Source: Elysia marginata
Lineage: Eukaryota; Mollusca; Gastropoda; Plakobranchidae
Assembly: GCA_019649035.1 (NCBI GenBank)
Contig: BMAT01008245.1
Location: 140,224-164,493, forward strand
Direction of reading: 5' to 3'
Length of the DNA stretch: 24,270 nt
A model generated the notes under the pieces. That model did no database searches and was not told the DNA's origin. It worked only from the letters and a program-made list of their open reading frames with translations. Each line of letters begins with the position of its first letter. Position 1 is the first letter of the stretch. Of the stretch, positions 1 to 10,147 are shown piece after piece. The translations under genes were made by a program, and so were the position numbers.

Positions 1-150
1 AATAGTAGTAGTAGTAGTAGTATAAGTAGGTAGCTAATTGTAGTAATGGTGATATTAGCAGAAGTGGCGGTAGTGATAGTAATGGTAGTATATTATAGCA
101 AATTAGGTGGTATAATAGTACAAGTAATGTAAGTTTTATCAGTAGAAGAA
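1..150 (+). repeat. Degenerate AGT/GTA trinucleotide repeat
   Basis: A clean (AGT)n run occupies about 3-22. It decays into AGT, GGT and GTA-like triplets up to about 150. This is simple-sequence DNA, probably within an intron just downstream of the exon at 176-270. Confidence 0.75.
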
Positions 151-175
151 GTATAATAAAAAACGAAGGGCCCAC

Positions 176-270
176 CTGATTTGGCCATGCACAAGAGGAA
201 ATCAATATGGGGTGTCTCCAAGAAAACTCCCTTCTTCATACCCATAGACCCAGGCCAGTCTTCAAAGTTC
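176..270 (-). CDS. Candidate following exon of the same unrecognised protein
   Basis: One base completes a codon, then 31 codons starting NFEDWPGSMGMKKGVFLETP and ending FLLCMAKS, with one base over. The acceptor GTGTGTACAG and donor TCAG|GTGGGC are acceptable. Its phase fits the exon at 1330-1939: CC plus G gives Pro at the junction. The composition (Trp, Met, Cys, His, few low-complexity runs) looks coding. The open frame continues past the donor, so the exon could be longer and the donor is not certain. The product is unrecognised. The next exon would lie beyond the left edge. Confidence 0.5.
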
Positions 271-1329
271 CTGTACACACATAATCATAAGTAGCTACAC
301 ATGTCTGCAGCAGTTCCTGGATATTGCATCCTTTTGAGTTTTTTTTTAGTTTGTTTAACTTTGAATAGTCCGTTGATTTCGTGAAGTTTTTGGGTTACAT
401 TTTTATTGCTAAGAATTTTTTTTTGTTATTGTTATCTAGTTCTCAATTTCAACAGTTATAACAGTCATGTTGCTCTTGTTTTTGTTATTATTATTGATGT
501 TGAAGATGTTGATGTTATCTTACTTTTCCCCTACGTCTTTCATTATTCTTCTTTTCTGAAGTTTTTGATACCTTTTGTCATTATTTTATCTCTCTCATGA
601 TGTTCAGTTGTTAATACTATTTGGTCTTGATTGCATAGGTTTGCGTTGTTGTTTGATAAACAGACTGATGTCAACGTTATTTCACTGCTACAACGGAAAG
701 TATAACAGTGGATACTAAAACTGACAAAAATACCTTGTAGAACTTTATAACTCTTTACTAAAAACGAAGACTGCTGTAGCAGTAAAACATCAATGATGAG
801 TAATTCCCCTCTTTTCGGGTAAAAAGATTTGAGATGTGTTCTCATAAAAACCAAAAATTCCTTCTTTGGTTGTTAGACGGTTGCATGCTCATTTGCACGT
901 AAGAACATTTATCATCAATGCACGCATTATTCTGGAGACACAACCATGGTGAAAATATTGTTCAAATAATATTTTTGCATGGTGAAAGACTCTCCTTACA
1001 CATTTCTATGATTACCGCCTTATAATCAACCTATGACTGTAGAATTGTGCATTTCTAGAGTATAAAAATTGGCTCAGACATTCACAACTTCGGTTTTGAA
1101 ATTAAAAAATGTTATGAATAAAACTATTAAAAAAATGCCCTGATGACTTGAGTTGACTGGATACTCGGGATGGGGCGAGTGGAGACAATAAACGGAATGT
1201 TGGGGAGCGGATTATGTAATGTAAATCTAAGTTTTCAGCATGGCGGAACAATACACAAATTTAGAACATAGGGCAATTTTTTCCTGTACTTTTACCACTC
1301 TATCAAATGCTTTACAAAAAAAAACTTAC
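271..1329. other. Non-coding stretch, proposed intron
   Basis: This AT-rich DNA has T-rich stretches and no convincing exon or mobile element. It would be the intron between the exons at 1330-1939 and 176-270 if these are joined. The small open frames in it are low in complexity. Confidence 0.5.
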
Positions 1330-1939
1330 GGGCATCCTCCTTGATTGATGTTGGTGTTCAACTCGGAGCAGGGCACCAGAGTCCAGGTGTTTCTTTCGTT
1401 CTTCAACATGGACAGAGGCGTCTTGGAGCTCAAGTTGGAACTGCTGCTATTGTTACAGTTTCCGGAGGCCTCGCTGTACGTCTCGTAACAACCACTAGAA
1501 TACCCTTGGTTCAAACTGCCAGTAGTGGGGTCGGTGACCTCATCCCAGTCTTGGAAACAGTAGGCCACACGTTCTTTGCGGCCAGGAATTTCATTGCTTA
1601 AACGAAACCACCTGTCGTCTAAACAGACGCTATTATTAACTCCCGTGCCACGATGCGAAATCATAGCCTCACCATTCCCATCGCCCAGGTATTCTGTTGT
1701 AACAAATAAGTCAATAAAACCTTTCGAGCTGCTGACCATGTCCTCATATGTAGTTCGAATTCCGTTACGACAAAAAAGACGGTGGTCAATTGCTCCATCG
1801 AAGTCAGGCAAATAGGACACGGCATCAGGCATCTTCCATGCAAACATCATTTTTCGGGTTTCTAGTATTGGTAGAAAGTCAACGCCGACAGTTCTCGGAG
1901 ATTCAAGTTTGCCTTTACTTTCTGCGTTTCCAGACATAC
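1330..1939 (-). CDS. Large exon of an unrecognised Cys-containing, probably extracellular protein
   Basis: This 610-base exon is open throughout. The acceptor is TTTTAATTTCTCTAG and the donor CC|GTAAGT is near-perfect. It begins two bases before an ATG (MSGNAESKGKLESP) and ends CNTNINQGGCP-like with two bases over; seven Cys are spread along the second half and middle. Visible pieces include GVDFLPILETRKMMFAWKMP, DFDGAIDHRLFCRNG, CLDDRWFRLSNEIPG and a Ser/Asn-rich stretch with several N-x-S sequons. These features suggest an extracellular protein. The sequence matches no family I can name. It may belong to the gene at 15832-9586, but phase then requires at least one unseen exon (phase 0 in, phase 1 out). 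It could equally be a separate gene. Confidence 0.72.
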
Positions 1940-4470
1940 CTAGAGAAATTAAAATGCATTATTAATATATAGATTTTTCGTCTTGATCCGTTTCAGTTTT
2001 GACATAAGCATTAAACCAAGCTCAGTATCTACAGTAAAGCCGATAATGGAAGACTCTGCACTTGCAATCCCCCTCGGCAGTGTATGAGGCATCAAAAATA
2101 TTCAGAGGCACTTTAAATCAATAAACTATAGATTTTCACAAACGCTGATACAACCATTAGCTTTATTCTTGTACATTAATTTTTATCGCTTACAAACATT
2201 TACAAAACCCAGAACGCCATTTTAATGCTGTTTTTTTTCTTGTAAAGTGTAAAAAGTTCCACGGGCACCAACTTTTGCATTTCCTACTACAGCATTAATG
2301 TTCAATTGAGTCCCTTTGAAAAAAAGAGTCATTTCTCTATAAATTTGTATTTTGCAGATCATAGGATCATTCGATTGGAGACCGTTATAGTGACCAATTT
2401 ACCGACGAGGATTACGAACCAAATAACTTAAGGCCTAGAGTTCTCATAGTTGCGGAAAATGTGCATGAGCCTACAACTTCACCAAACCGAAACAAAGAGT
2501 AATTTTTTCATGAACTTCAGATAAAATCGCATCTAAATCGGTTCTTTTGTTACGGAGGAGATAATGATCGGAGTCAAACCGAACGCCTTTTATATTAGAA
2601 ATAATAACGACCAGCGCTAATCAAAGGCTCATTTCAAGACAAGCTCTCGATGACGCTGTTACAAACTCATTTCAGAGGGAACTTTTATCCAAAACATTAC
2701 ACTGGAAAAAAATTAACTGAAGTTCAATGCTTTAACGGTATTCTAACGCCTTTTAGGTAGGTGTTTAAACGAATTCATGCGCTTTTGAAACGTTTATAAA
2801 ATCCTTTAAAAAAAACCTGGATTGGATTTAGAAAGCAGCGTTTTCACCTAGTTCTCAGTGATATGGTTTAAGCCCACTGACTGAGAGAAACTCTGCTGCC
2901 TTCAAATGATGTTTAAGAACAGAATGGATGTTGTTTCAAGTTTTCTTTCTTTATCGTAGGGGTTTCTTATTTACTTTAATTTTGTGTCTGTAGCTTTGTA
3001 AATCAAGATAGTATAATGTGAAGGAGATTTCAACAAAAGTAGCGCAATTTTTCTGGACACTGTCCCAGTGAAATAATTTATTTTATCCCCATGGCTAACA
3101 TTTATATGAGCCCGATGTCTGTTGGTAATTTTTTTACGACAATTATTGCTAAACAATAAAAAATATTGGGTTGCTTGTTCAATACAAATTTTTAAAATGT
3201 ATGCGACAGACTTATAGTACTGTTGAATATACGTTTCTTACTTTATAGTATTTCAATTAAAGATGCAAAAAATAGTTTTAGTTTGAGAATTTTAATTTTA
3301 AAAAAATCCCCAGTGGAAAACCTTTATAGTAAAGAAAGTTTTAGTATTATTCTAGGCTAAGATTGCTATATATCCAATTGATAGCATTTTGTAGCTATTG
3401 GCTTCCAAAGCGGGCCTGCTGCTACATTTAGCCTAACTCTAATTTTATGCCCTAAGAGCTTAAACCTTTACCCTCTTTTCAAAACAATCACTGTTTACAA
3501 GTCATGAAAATAATAAAAAAAACAATGTCGCTTTTCGTAACAGTCTTCTATCTCCCACGTTATTTAAATCGTCTAACATAATTATTTATTTATTAATTAG
3601 AATTAGAAAAAGTTCAATTTATCGGCCTTTACCTAGATCTACATTTAGATCAGGTTTGTTTTTGTTATGCAGCGCAAGGTCAGTTTCATTTCCAAAATAA
3701 ATTGCTGGGGCAAGGGTTAATTTTATTTTTCTCATTTTAATGCAATCTTGGAATAGACTTTAGTTTTACAAAGAAATAATGATAAATTTCTCTGCAATTT
3801 ATTTGCGAGTTACAGTATTAGAGCTAGAGTTCGAGTCTTTGTTAAATATTTTTATATCTGAAAGTTTAAAAGAAAATCTAGATCTAGATCTAGCCCTAGG
3901 CATAAATCTTATCCACTCTACAACTGATCCATGTTCAGAATCTAGACTTATAATCTGGGTCTAGGTGTTGAAGCGATTTTATGAAACTTTTGCAAATTTT
4001 GGTTTAAAAATATAGATTTTCTATTACTCATATTTTAACTTAGTGCCTTAAGGCTTAGGATCTTTCATTCGTAACATTGTATTTGAATGTAAAAGTTTTG
4101 TCTCAATAATATTTATAAACTGTACTCACAGACATGCAGAGAATATCAGCAAACACTTTGACTACTTTGTTGTAAAAATAAACCAAGCTGTTGTGTTTGC
4201 TTAGTTGTTATTTATGCAATCGACTGTATCTGTTGGGCCGTGTTCGAAAACGCTGCCACTTTTGTTGAAAATTTGTTTGCAGTATTTGGATTTGTGGGTT
4301 TCATAAAAAGTAAAAACAAAAAATAACATTACACAAACTAGTTTTTCTGGAACTTGAAAGATTGCAAAAGTGACTCAAATGGCAGTTTAAAAGTAATATT
4401 TTAGCATAGTTTTTGCCAATGGCTAAAAAATAAATAAAAAAAGCGAAGATATTGATATTTTGAGTTTGTG
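1940..4470. other. Non-coding AT-rich stretch
   Basis: No gene is supported here on either strand. It contains poly-A/T runs and scattered TCTAGATCTAGAT-like short palindromic words (near 3637-3660 and 3876-3900). A short plus-strand open frame at 2365-2502 is listed as a finding. This would be intronic if the exons at 9586 and 1939 are in one gene. Confidence 0.5.
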
Positions 4471-4787
4471 TGTGAGAGAGAAAAAAAAGAAAGAGAGAGA
4501 GAGAGAAAGAAAGAGAGGAAGAAAGAAAGAAAGACAGAGAGAAAAAGAGAGAGAGAAAGAAAGGAAGAAAGAAAAAGAGAAAGAAAGAGAGAGAGAGAGA
4601 GAGAGAGAAGGAAAGTAAGACAGAAAAATAGAGAGAGAGAGAAAGAAAGACAGAAAGGGAGAGAGAGACACAGAGAGAGAGAAAGAAAGACAGAAAGGGA
4701 GAGAGAGACAGAAAGACAGAAAGAGAGAGAGAGAGAAAGAAAGGGAGAGAGAAAGAAAGAGAGAGAGAGAGAGAAAGAAAGACAGAA

Positions 4788-4822
<35 letters not shown>

Positions 4823-5285
4823 AATACAGAAAGGGAGAAAGAGAGAAAGAAAGACAGAAAGAGAGAGAGAAAGAAGGACAGAAAGAGAGAGAGAGGGAGA
4901 GAGCGAGAGAGAGAGAGAGAAAGAAAGACAGAAAGGGAGAGAGAGAGAAAGAAAGAAAAACAGAAAGAGAGAGAGAAAGGAGGACAGAAAGGGAGAGAGA
5001 GAGATAGAGAGAGAGAGAGAGAAAGAAAGACAGAAAGGGAGAGAGAGAGAAAGAAAGAAAGACAGAAAGAGAGAGAGAAAGAAAGACAGACAGAAAAGGA
5101 GACAGAGAGACAGAGAGAGAGAAAGAGAGAGAGAGAAAGAGAAAGAAAGACAGAAAGGGAGAGAGAGAGACAGAAAGAAAGAGAGAGAGAGAGAGAAAGA
5201 GAGATACAAAGACAGAAATAGAGAGAGAGAGAAAAAAAGACAGAAAGGGAGAGAGAGACAGAGACAGAGACAGAGAAAGAGAGAG
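4471..5285 (+). repeat. 815-bp GA-rich polypurine tract
   Basis: The plus strand is almost pure purine, built from GAGA, GAAA and GGGA blocks. Single C or T interruptions recur as GACAGAAA. A loose unit of roughly 28 bases (GAAAGAAAGACAGAAAGGGA plus GA repeats) recurs, so this is a compound microsatellite or minisatellite. Both strands give long open frames only because GA/CT repeats lack stop codons. Those Ser/Leu/Phe and Arg/Glu/Lys repeats are not genes. Confidence 0.95.
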
Positions 5286-6562
5286 TCTAAAAAATTGCCA
5301 GGGAACTACGTATGTGACTGAACAATAGCACTCTTTTTTCTGGTCTAAACCTTCAGGCGCATTTAGGAAAAGGAATTTTTAGCATCAGAGATGCCCATTG
5401 CAGAGTTTTACTCATTTTCATCCCCACTGCAATCCACACAGATTTGCCCAGGGCCTGCATAAATTAGTCTGCGTATGCCGGCACCAATCTCGCCTAAAGC
5501 CCTTTTCACCGGGATCGCTTTTAAAGTAATGACCTTTGAGAAACGGTTTAGAAACGGTGGAATATTGGTCTGTCAAATAGTAAGTTGGACTTTGAACAGC
5601 TTTAAAGGCACATTTTTTAAAAGGATATTGAAGAATCTTATAAAATATCCCCCCCCCTTTTTTTACTATAGATTGTTCTCTTTCTGTTCTACTTTTAGAT
5701 AAAACTTCAATAACTGTGTTTCAGTTTTAAAAAATGACTGGAAGAAAAAGACGTACAATAAAATTATGATCTTTTCAACAATACTTTTTCTCACAAACAT
5801 ACGTTTTTTTTTTTGTTAAACGCCGACAAGGAACTTTTTCCGAGCTTATAGTTTTGTTTCTTTCCTAAGTTCAGAATGTGGGAGAGTAATGTTATATCAC
5901 AAATGCATTAAAATATATTGGTTAAAGCGTGCTTTTTGCCACTAGATGGGTTTTGCGACAGCGGGAAGGAGAAATAATTTCTCTACTAGACTTCTGTAGG
6001 TATCTTCATTACCCCATAAATTAATTTTGAAAATAAAAATATCAATAGATGAGATCGCACCGGTAAAAAAAAGTTCTTGAATAAATCTCAATCTATGTCT
6101 AGTTCCAGATATCTTACCTGCTGTAGATTTATATTGGATTTTTTAGATTTACAACTAGATGTAGAGGTCTAGATTCTATGTCTGGCTTGGAACTAAATAT
6201 GACTCACTGTTTTTCAGAATCGGTAGGCCTCCCCATACTGCGCATTGCTAGCAGACGATTATTTACGAGAAATATTTTGATTGTACAACCACACGCATCG
6301 ATTTTTTATTAATGGGCGAAAAGTTTTTTTTTTTGATATTATGAAGTTAAAGACATTTTCATTCAGGGTTGGATATATAAAGGCTTATTGTCACTCTAGG
6401 ACTATAGGATGAGTAGAATCCGATTTGTCATGTTATGCTTTGTTTCTAACGAGTCTCAGAAACAAGGCAGCTTTAAACCTAAGAAACTTTTACAGCCACA
6501 GAGACTAACTTTTCGCCCCAAAAAGGCTAATGATGTTATTCTATTGTCTTCTGTGGGTAAGT
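5286..6562. other. Non-coding stretch
   Basis: AT-rich DNA without a supported gene. A nine-base C run followed by T occurs near 5649-5665. A GC-richer patch at about 5430-5520 may be an old repeat fragment. TCTAGATT-type words cluster near 6115-6180. Confidence 0.5.
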
Positions 6563-6860
6563 ACCGGCTCTGTGGCCTAAAGACACTCGCTCAGAGATCG
6601 GGAGGTACGGGTTCGATCAACGGCCGAGTCAAACCAAGGACTTTAAAATTGGTATTAGTAGCTGATCCGCCAGGTGTCTGGCATCATTGGTTTAGTGTTA
6701 AGTCTGGTCGGCCCGGTGTCAGGATAATGTGACTGGGTGTGGTGTATGCAGCACTCCGTACATCACAGTGTGGCAGTACGCTTTCAATTGTCCCAAGCGC
6801 CGTATCTGATATAACCTTGTAGTTGAAAAGAGACGTTAAAATTCAACCAACCAACCAACC
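6563..6860 (+). mobile_element. tRNA-derived SINE, full length, family 1 copy a
   Basis: The head reads GGCTCTGTGGCCTAAAGACA, with a degenerate A box at 6573-6583 and a B box GGTTCGATCAA at 6610-6619. A body of about 200 bases follows, containing GGTGTCTGGCATCATTGG and GACTGGGTGTGGTGTATGCA. The tail GACGTTAAAATTCAACC ends in an (ACCA)n-type repeat. It is flanked by a 12-base target-site duplication with one mismatch (CTGTGGGTAAGT at 6551-6562 and CTGTGGTTAAGT at 6860-6871). This is direct evidence for retroposition. The open frame across it is not a gene. Confidence 0.9.
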
Positions 6861-7677
6861 TGTGGTTAAGTGTCGCCTCTCTCTTCACGGTTACATACAA
6901 TTGTTTCTTAAATGACCAACATTAAAAACATACACTGCATGATCTTATCAAGGTTCATTGTCGTTCTTTTTATTCAAAGTGCAAAATGTTTTACATCAGT
7001 TGTATATTATAAAATCTCAAAAAGACTAGATGCAACATTGTAAGTCACCAACATCAGGTTTTAAAAGACAAGAACTTCTAAATGGCGCAAGATTTAAAAC
7101 AATTTAAAATAATGTAAGCACGTCATAATATAAAAATTATATGTGATTTAAAAAATTCAAGGCATGTACAAGGCAGTGATAGGTTTAATGAAGGTTCAGT
7201 GGACTTCGTAGCCAACAAACTTCAACAACAATTTTCAACGAACTGAAATAAAGTCCCAGTTTTTTTTCTTTCTTCTCTTAAACCTTTACAATGTTCGTTG
7301 TGTGTAACGAACTAATTACTGACTCACCGCCTTTTGTAACAAACTAGAAGTGAAACTAGAACTAATGGTTGGTGTTTGAGTCTTTTTAGTGTGTTGTTTC
7401 ACTTTATCAGAGATACTGCTATATCTGTGTCAAAGAGAGAAATTACAACATCAGAGAACAAAAAGCTGCTACCGTTGTAAAAAAAACTTTCAGCACTGTG
7501 TGCACTTTATTCTTTCTAGTTTTGAATAAGGTTTCAACTTTGTTTAATAGTGTAAAACATCCTCCTTTGGTTCGTCTTTGGGTTACTTTAAAGAGGCTTC
7601 GCTTTCAAAGACCATATTTAGCTTCAACCAACTTTTTACATTTTTCCACAAAGTGTGGTAGTTCCGAGTTCCACTAA
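6861..7677. other. Non-coding stretch between SINE copies
   Basis: AT-rich DNA with no clear gene. A possible Ser/Thr-rich exon on the minus strand at 7328-7424 has good-looking splice sites, but its phase does not fit the neighbouring exons. It is discussed under rejected items. Confidence 0.5.
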
Positions 7678-7777
7678 CCGGCTCTGTGGCCTAGCGGTAA
7701 GACACTCGCTCAGATATCTGGAGGTGCGTGGTTCGATCCGCGGCCCACATTACCGTGGGAACTTTAAAACAAATTGG
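7678..7777 (+). mobile_element. tRNA-derived SINE head, family 1 copy b (truncated)
   Basis: It contains the best-preserved tRNA-like head of this family in the window: A box TGGCCTAGCGG at 7687-7697 and B box GGTTCGATCC at 7730-7739. Only the head and a short ACTTTAAAA segment remain; the body and tail seen in the other copies are missing. The head is tRNA-like, but there is no evidence that it is a working tRNA gene. Confidence 0.85.
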
Positions 7778-8078
7778 ACGACTTGTTTCTAACATTTTGA
7801 ACATTCTGAATGAGAAAAACTAAACCATTTGTCTCGAGAAAGACATAAAATTATAAGGTACATGTATATCGTTGAGGGAAAAAATCTGAAGATTCTATTG
7901 AAGACATGATAAGATTTCTTATAGCTTTCTATTGGCGCTGATAATCTGCTGTGTTTTCAGAAGGTTCGAAACCGCATAGATACTTACATAAATGACAAAA
8001 CTTTCTTGCAACTTGCACATAGTGTTAAAAGCTAGAGCTCCAATAAATATATCTCTCTTAGGTCCACTTTTTCTCCCT

Positions 8079-8099
8079 CCCCCCCCCCCCCCCCCCCCC
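8079..8099 (+). repeat. C21 homopolymer (G21 on the minus strand)
   Basis: A run of 21 uninterrupted C is preceded by CTCCCT. Its length in the assembly may be unreliable, because such runs sequence poorly. It could form i-motif or G-quadruplex structures. Confidence 0.95.
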
Positions 8100-8351
8100 G
8101 CTCCAAAAAGTGAGTTGAGTATTCTACCAAACTCAATGTAGTGACATTCTCGTTCTAGTGTTTTGACAAAATGTATTATTATGATGACGAGTAATAATTG
8201 TGTACGCCTACAAGGTAACAAAATAAATGCTCTTTAAAAAGAGTTGAACTCTTTGATAAAAAAACAGCTGTATAAACTCAAATAAAAATATCCTGGTATT
8301 AAAGAAAAAGCACTTAAGTTAACAAAATTTGAACATTGCATTTTTAAAAAC

Positions 8352-8354
<3 letters not shown>

Positions 8355-8393
<39 letters not shown>

Positions 8394-8420
8394 CTCTCTC
8401 TCTCTCTTTCTCTCCCTCTC
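8355..8420 (+). repeat. (CT)n microsatellite
   Basis: An almost pure CT dinucleotide repeat with a CTATCTAT interruption in the middle and a few TTT/CCC errors at the end. Confidence 0.95.
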
Positions 8421-9300
8421 CACAACATTCATTCTATGATAAAGATAGTACTAGTGTCATATTAAGTAAAATATATTTTATAGTTTTATGTAAAAATATA
8501 AGTTCGTTTGTGGACATCAATCTTAAAAAAACACAACATATTAAATACGTTTTCACTTAAACGAATAAAATAAAATGAACAGTTACAGCTTTACAGATGA
8601 TGATAGACTTTTACATTGTTTTGGTTTATAAATTTTGGCTCATGAACAGTGAAAAATGTCTGAAATTTTGAACTTTCAGCAGGTAATTTTTTTCAATTTT
8701 TAAAAAAATTTCAAATCTATGACATCTGTCCACAAAAGGGCTCTGATCAGTTGTGGAGAAACCTCTAAAGACTGTTGAAAAAAAGTTTTGGGGTAAATCT
8801 GGTGGAAAGTTTTTGAGTTTTAGATGTTACTTAAATAGCCCAAAATCCACCATGGCTGCCGTTGCCATAGCAGCCATATGAAAAAAATTGTTTTGGTCAT
8901 ACATCCTGAATCTCCTTCCCTTAACGATCAGTTGTGTGCAGATTCTTGACTTGACTGTCATTTTGTTTTAGAAATTAGGATCTGGGTGTCATTTCCCTCT
9001 TCCCAAAAAGGTGGACTGTATGTGTTGTAAACTTGTGTTTGAACGATTCTTCTAAAGGTACGGCCGAGATTTTCTCAGTGCCAGGCCACCCAGCTCAAAT
9101 GTAAACAAACTTGTGTATAAGGACACGTATCATTTTGATGTAACTTATCCAATTCTTGGTATGAGTGTGATGAGATCATACGCTTGTCCAAAACTAAGTT
9201 TAAGTAAAGAGCCGGCCGTATACACAGGTATTGTTCACCATGTGGAGTGACAGGTGTGTTAAGTTTTGGGTAACTCGTTTAAGTTTAGAGCGTCTCTACC

Positions 9301-9600
9301 ATTAGTCCAGGCCAATGTTCTCCAGGTATGTGTTGATCATCTCCAGAACGACTGCACAAATAGCTCTCTTCACTCGCCCGCTCGCCTCAGTCAACTTGTC
9401 ACCAGTCCAGGTCAATGTTCTCCAGGTATGTGGTGATCATCTCCAGAACGACTGCACACACAGCTCTCTTCACCCCCTAGCTCGCCTCAACCAGCTGGTC
9501 ATCAGTCCAGGTCAATATTCTCCAGGTATGTGGTGATCATCTCCAGAACGACTGCACAAATAGCTCTCTTCATTCCCCCGCTCACCTCAGTCAACTGGTT
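9301..9600 (-). repeat. Three tandem copies of a 100-bp unit across an exon-intron junction
   Basis: The word AGTCCAGGYCAATRTTC recurs at 9304, 9404 and 9504, giving a period of exactly 100. On the minus strand each unit carries the last bases of the exon at 9586-9816 (GACTGAG-like) and about 85 bases of intron. Only the copy at the true exon end keeps a GT donor (GAG|GTGAGC). The two downstream copies read GAGGCGAGC. Copies differ at only a few positions, so the triplication is fairly young. Confidence 0.93.
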
Positions 9601-9816
9601 CAGCAACTCGCTCTGCTGGACGTGCTCCGTGACGATACTCTGTATCTCGGCGTCAGAGAGAGTCAGCAGCTCTCGCGCGCCACACTTCACCTGAACCAGG
9701 CGACCTTTTACATCAGACAGGCGGCTTTGTTGCGTGCCGTAGGCGGGTCGCGTCTCTTGACTTTCCAGGAACAATGCAAAATTTGAGGTTTGCAGCAGCA
9801 AACTTACGAGATTTTT
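9586..9816 (-). CDS. Internal exon of the unrecognised secreted protein (helical, symmetric phase 0)
   Basis: This exon is exactly 77 codons, phase 0 at both ends. It runs from KNLVSLLLQTSNFALF to QQSELLNQLTE. The acceptor is excellent (TTTTTGTTATTGATCTTCAACAG) and so is the donor (GAG|GTGAGC). The sequence is charged and leucine-rich with a helical or coiled-coil look, and has a single Cys (VKCGAREL). Phase 0 matches the proposed end of the exon at 12174-12406. GC content is well above the flanks. The last 13 or so bases and the donor lie inside a 100-bp tandem repeat (9301-9600). I do not recognise a domain. A sensor-type helical bundle is conceivable but unproven. Confidence 0.68.
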
Positions 9817-10147
9817 CTGTTGAAGATCAATAACAAAAAGTCTTTTGAAAATGCATTGTAATGAATAGATTTAATTTATGCTGCAAAAAAATACAAGACA
9901 TTCCAGGATTGTTAAGTAATTTGAATCTTGTTTAAAACTACATGCAACATTTTAACTTATCTTTCCTCTGGTTGGTCGGAGAACTACATACGTCCGTTGT
10001 TAGCTCTTGGAAGTGAAGGTTTTCTTTTAATAGTCTGTGCTGTAATAGCAAATTTTAGAAGGTACAATCCAAGAACTTGCTATATTTCATTATCGTCAGT
10101 CGTAGCATCCTGTACACAAAGTACTGGCAGTTCCTTCTAGTCTTCAT
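9817..10147. other. Non-coding stretch, proposed intron
   Basis: This DNA lies immediately upstream of the exon at 9586-9816 in gene orientation. It includes that exon's polypyrimidine tract (9818-9840). No other feature is seen. Confidence 0.5.

Larger units (their letters stand above)
7778..9300. other. Non-coding stretch with simple repeats
   Basis: No gene is supported. It holds a C21 run at 8079-8099, a CT microsatellite at 8355-8420 and a short inverted ATGGCTGC/GCAGCCAT pair near 8852-8878. If the downstream exons are joined this is part of a long intron. Confidence 0.5.

Noticed and set aside
1341..1815. Plus-strand open frames opposite the 1330-1939 exon
   Set aside because: They mirror a real minus-strand exon, whose splice sites and composition are better.
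4128..4173. Minus-strand candidate exon before TCT|GTGAGT near 4130
   Set aside because: The usable acceptor gives the wrong end phase or an immediate stop.
4301..5209. 302-codon minus-strand and 179-codon plus-strand open frames rich in Ser/Leu/Phe or Arg/Glu/Lys
   Set aside because: They are by-products of the GA/CT polypurine repeat, which lacks stop codons in most frames.
5412..5454. Minus-strand 43-base segment that would link 9586 to 1939 by phase (0 in, 1 out)
   Set aside because: The phase fits, but the donor A|GTAAAA is weak, the segment is very short, and the patch may be repeat-derived.
6409..6732. 107-codon plus-strand open frame
   Set aside because: It runs through the SINE at 6563-6860 and has no independent coding evidence.
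7328..7424. Minus-strand Ser/Thr-rich candidate exon with good acceptor (TTTCTCTCTTTGACACAG) and donor (GCG|GTGAGT)
   Set aside because: It starts in phase 2 while the preceding exon ends in phase 0. Low complexity and no conserved look; kept only as a possibility for RNA-seq.
7678..7745. Possible functional tRNA gene
   Set aside because: A and B boxes are good, but the flanking sequence matches SINE copies at 6563 and 15283, and a complete cloverleaf acceptor stem is not evident.
7919..8221. 100-codon minus-strand open frame with a Gly run
   Set aside because: The Gly run comes from the C21 homopolymer. The rest is low-complexity AT-rich translation.
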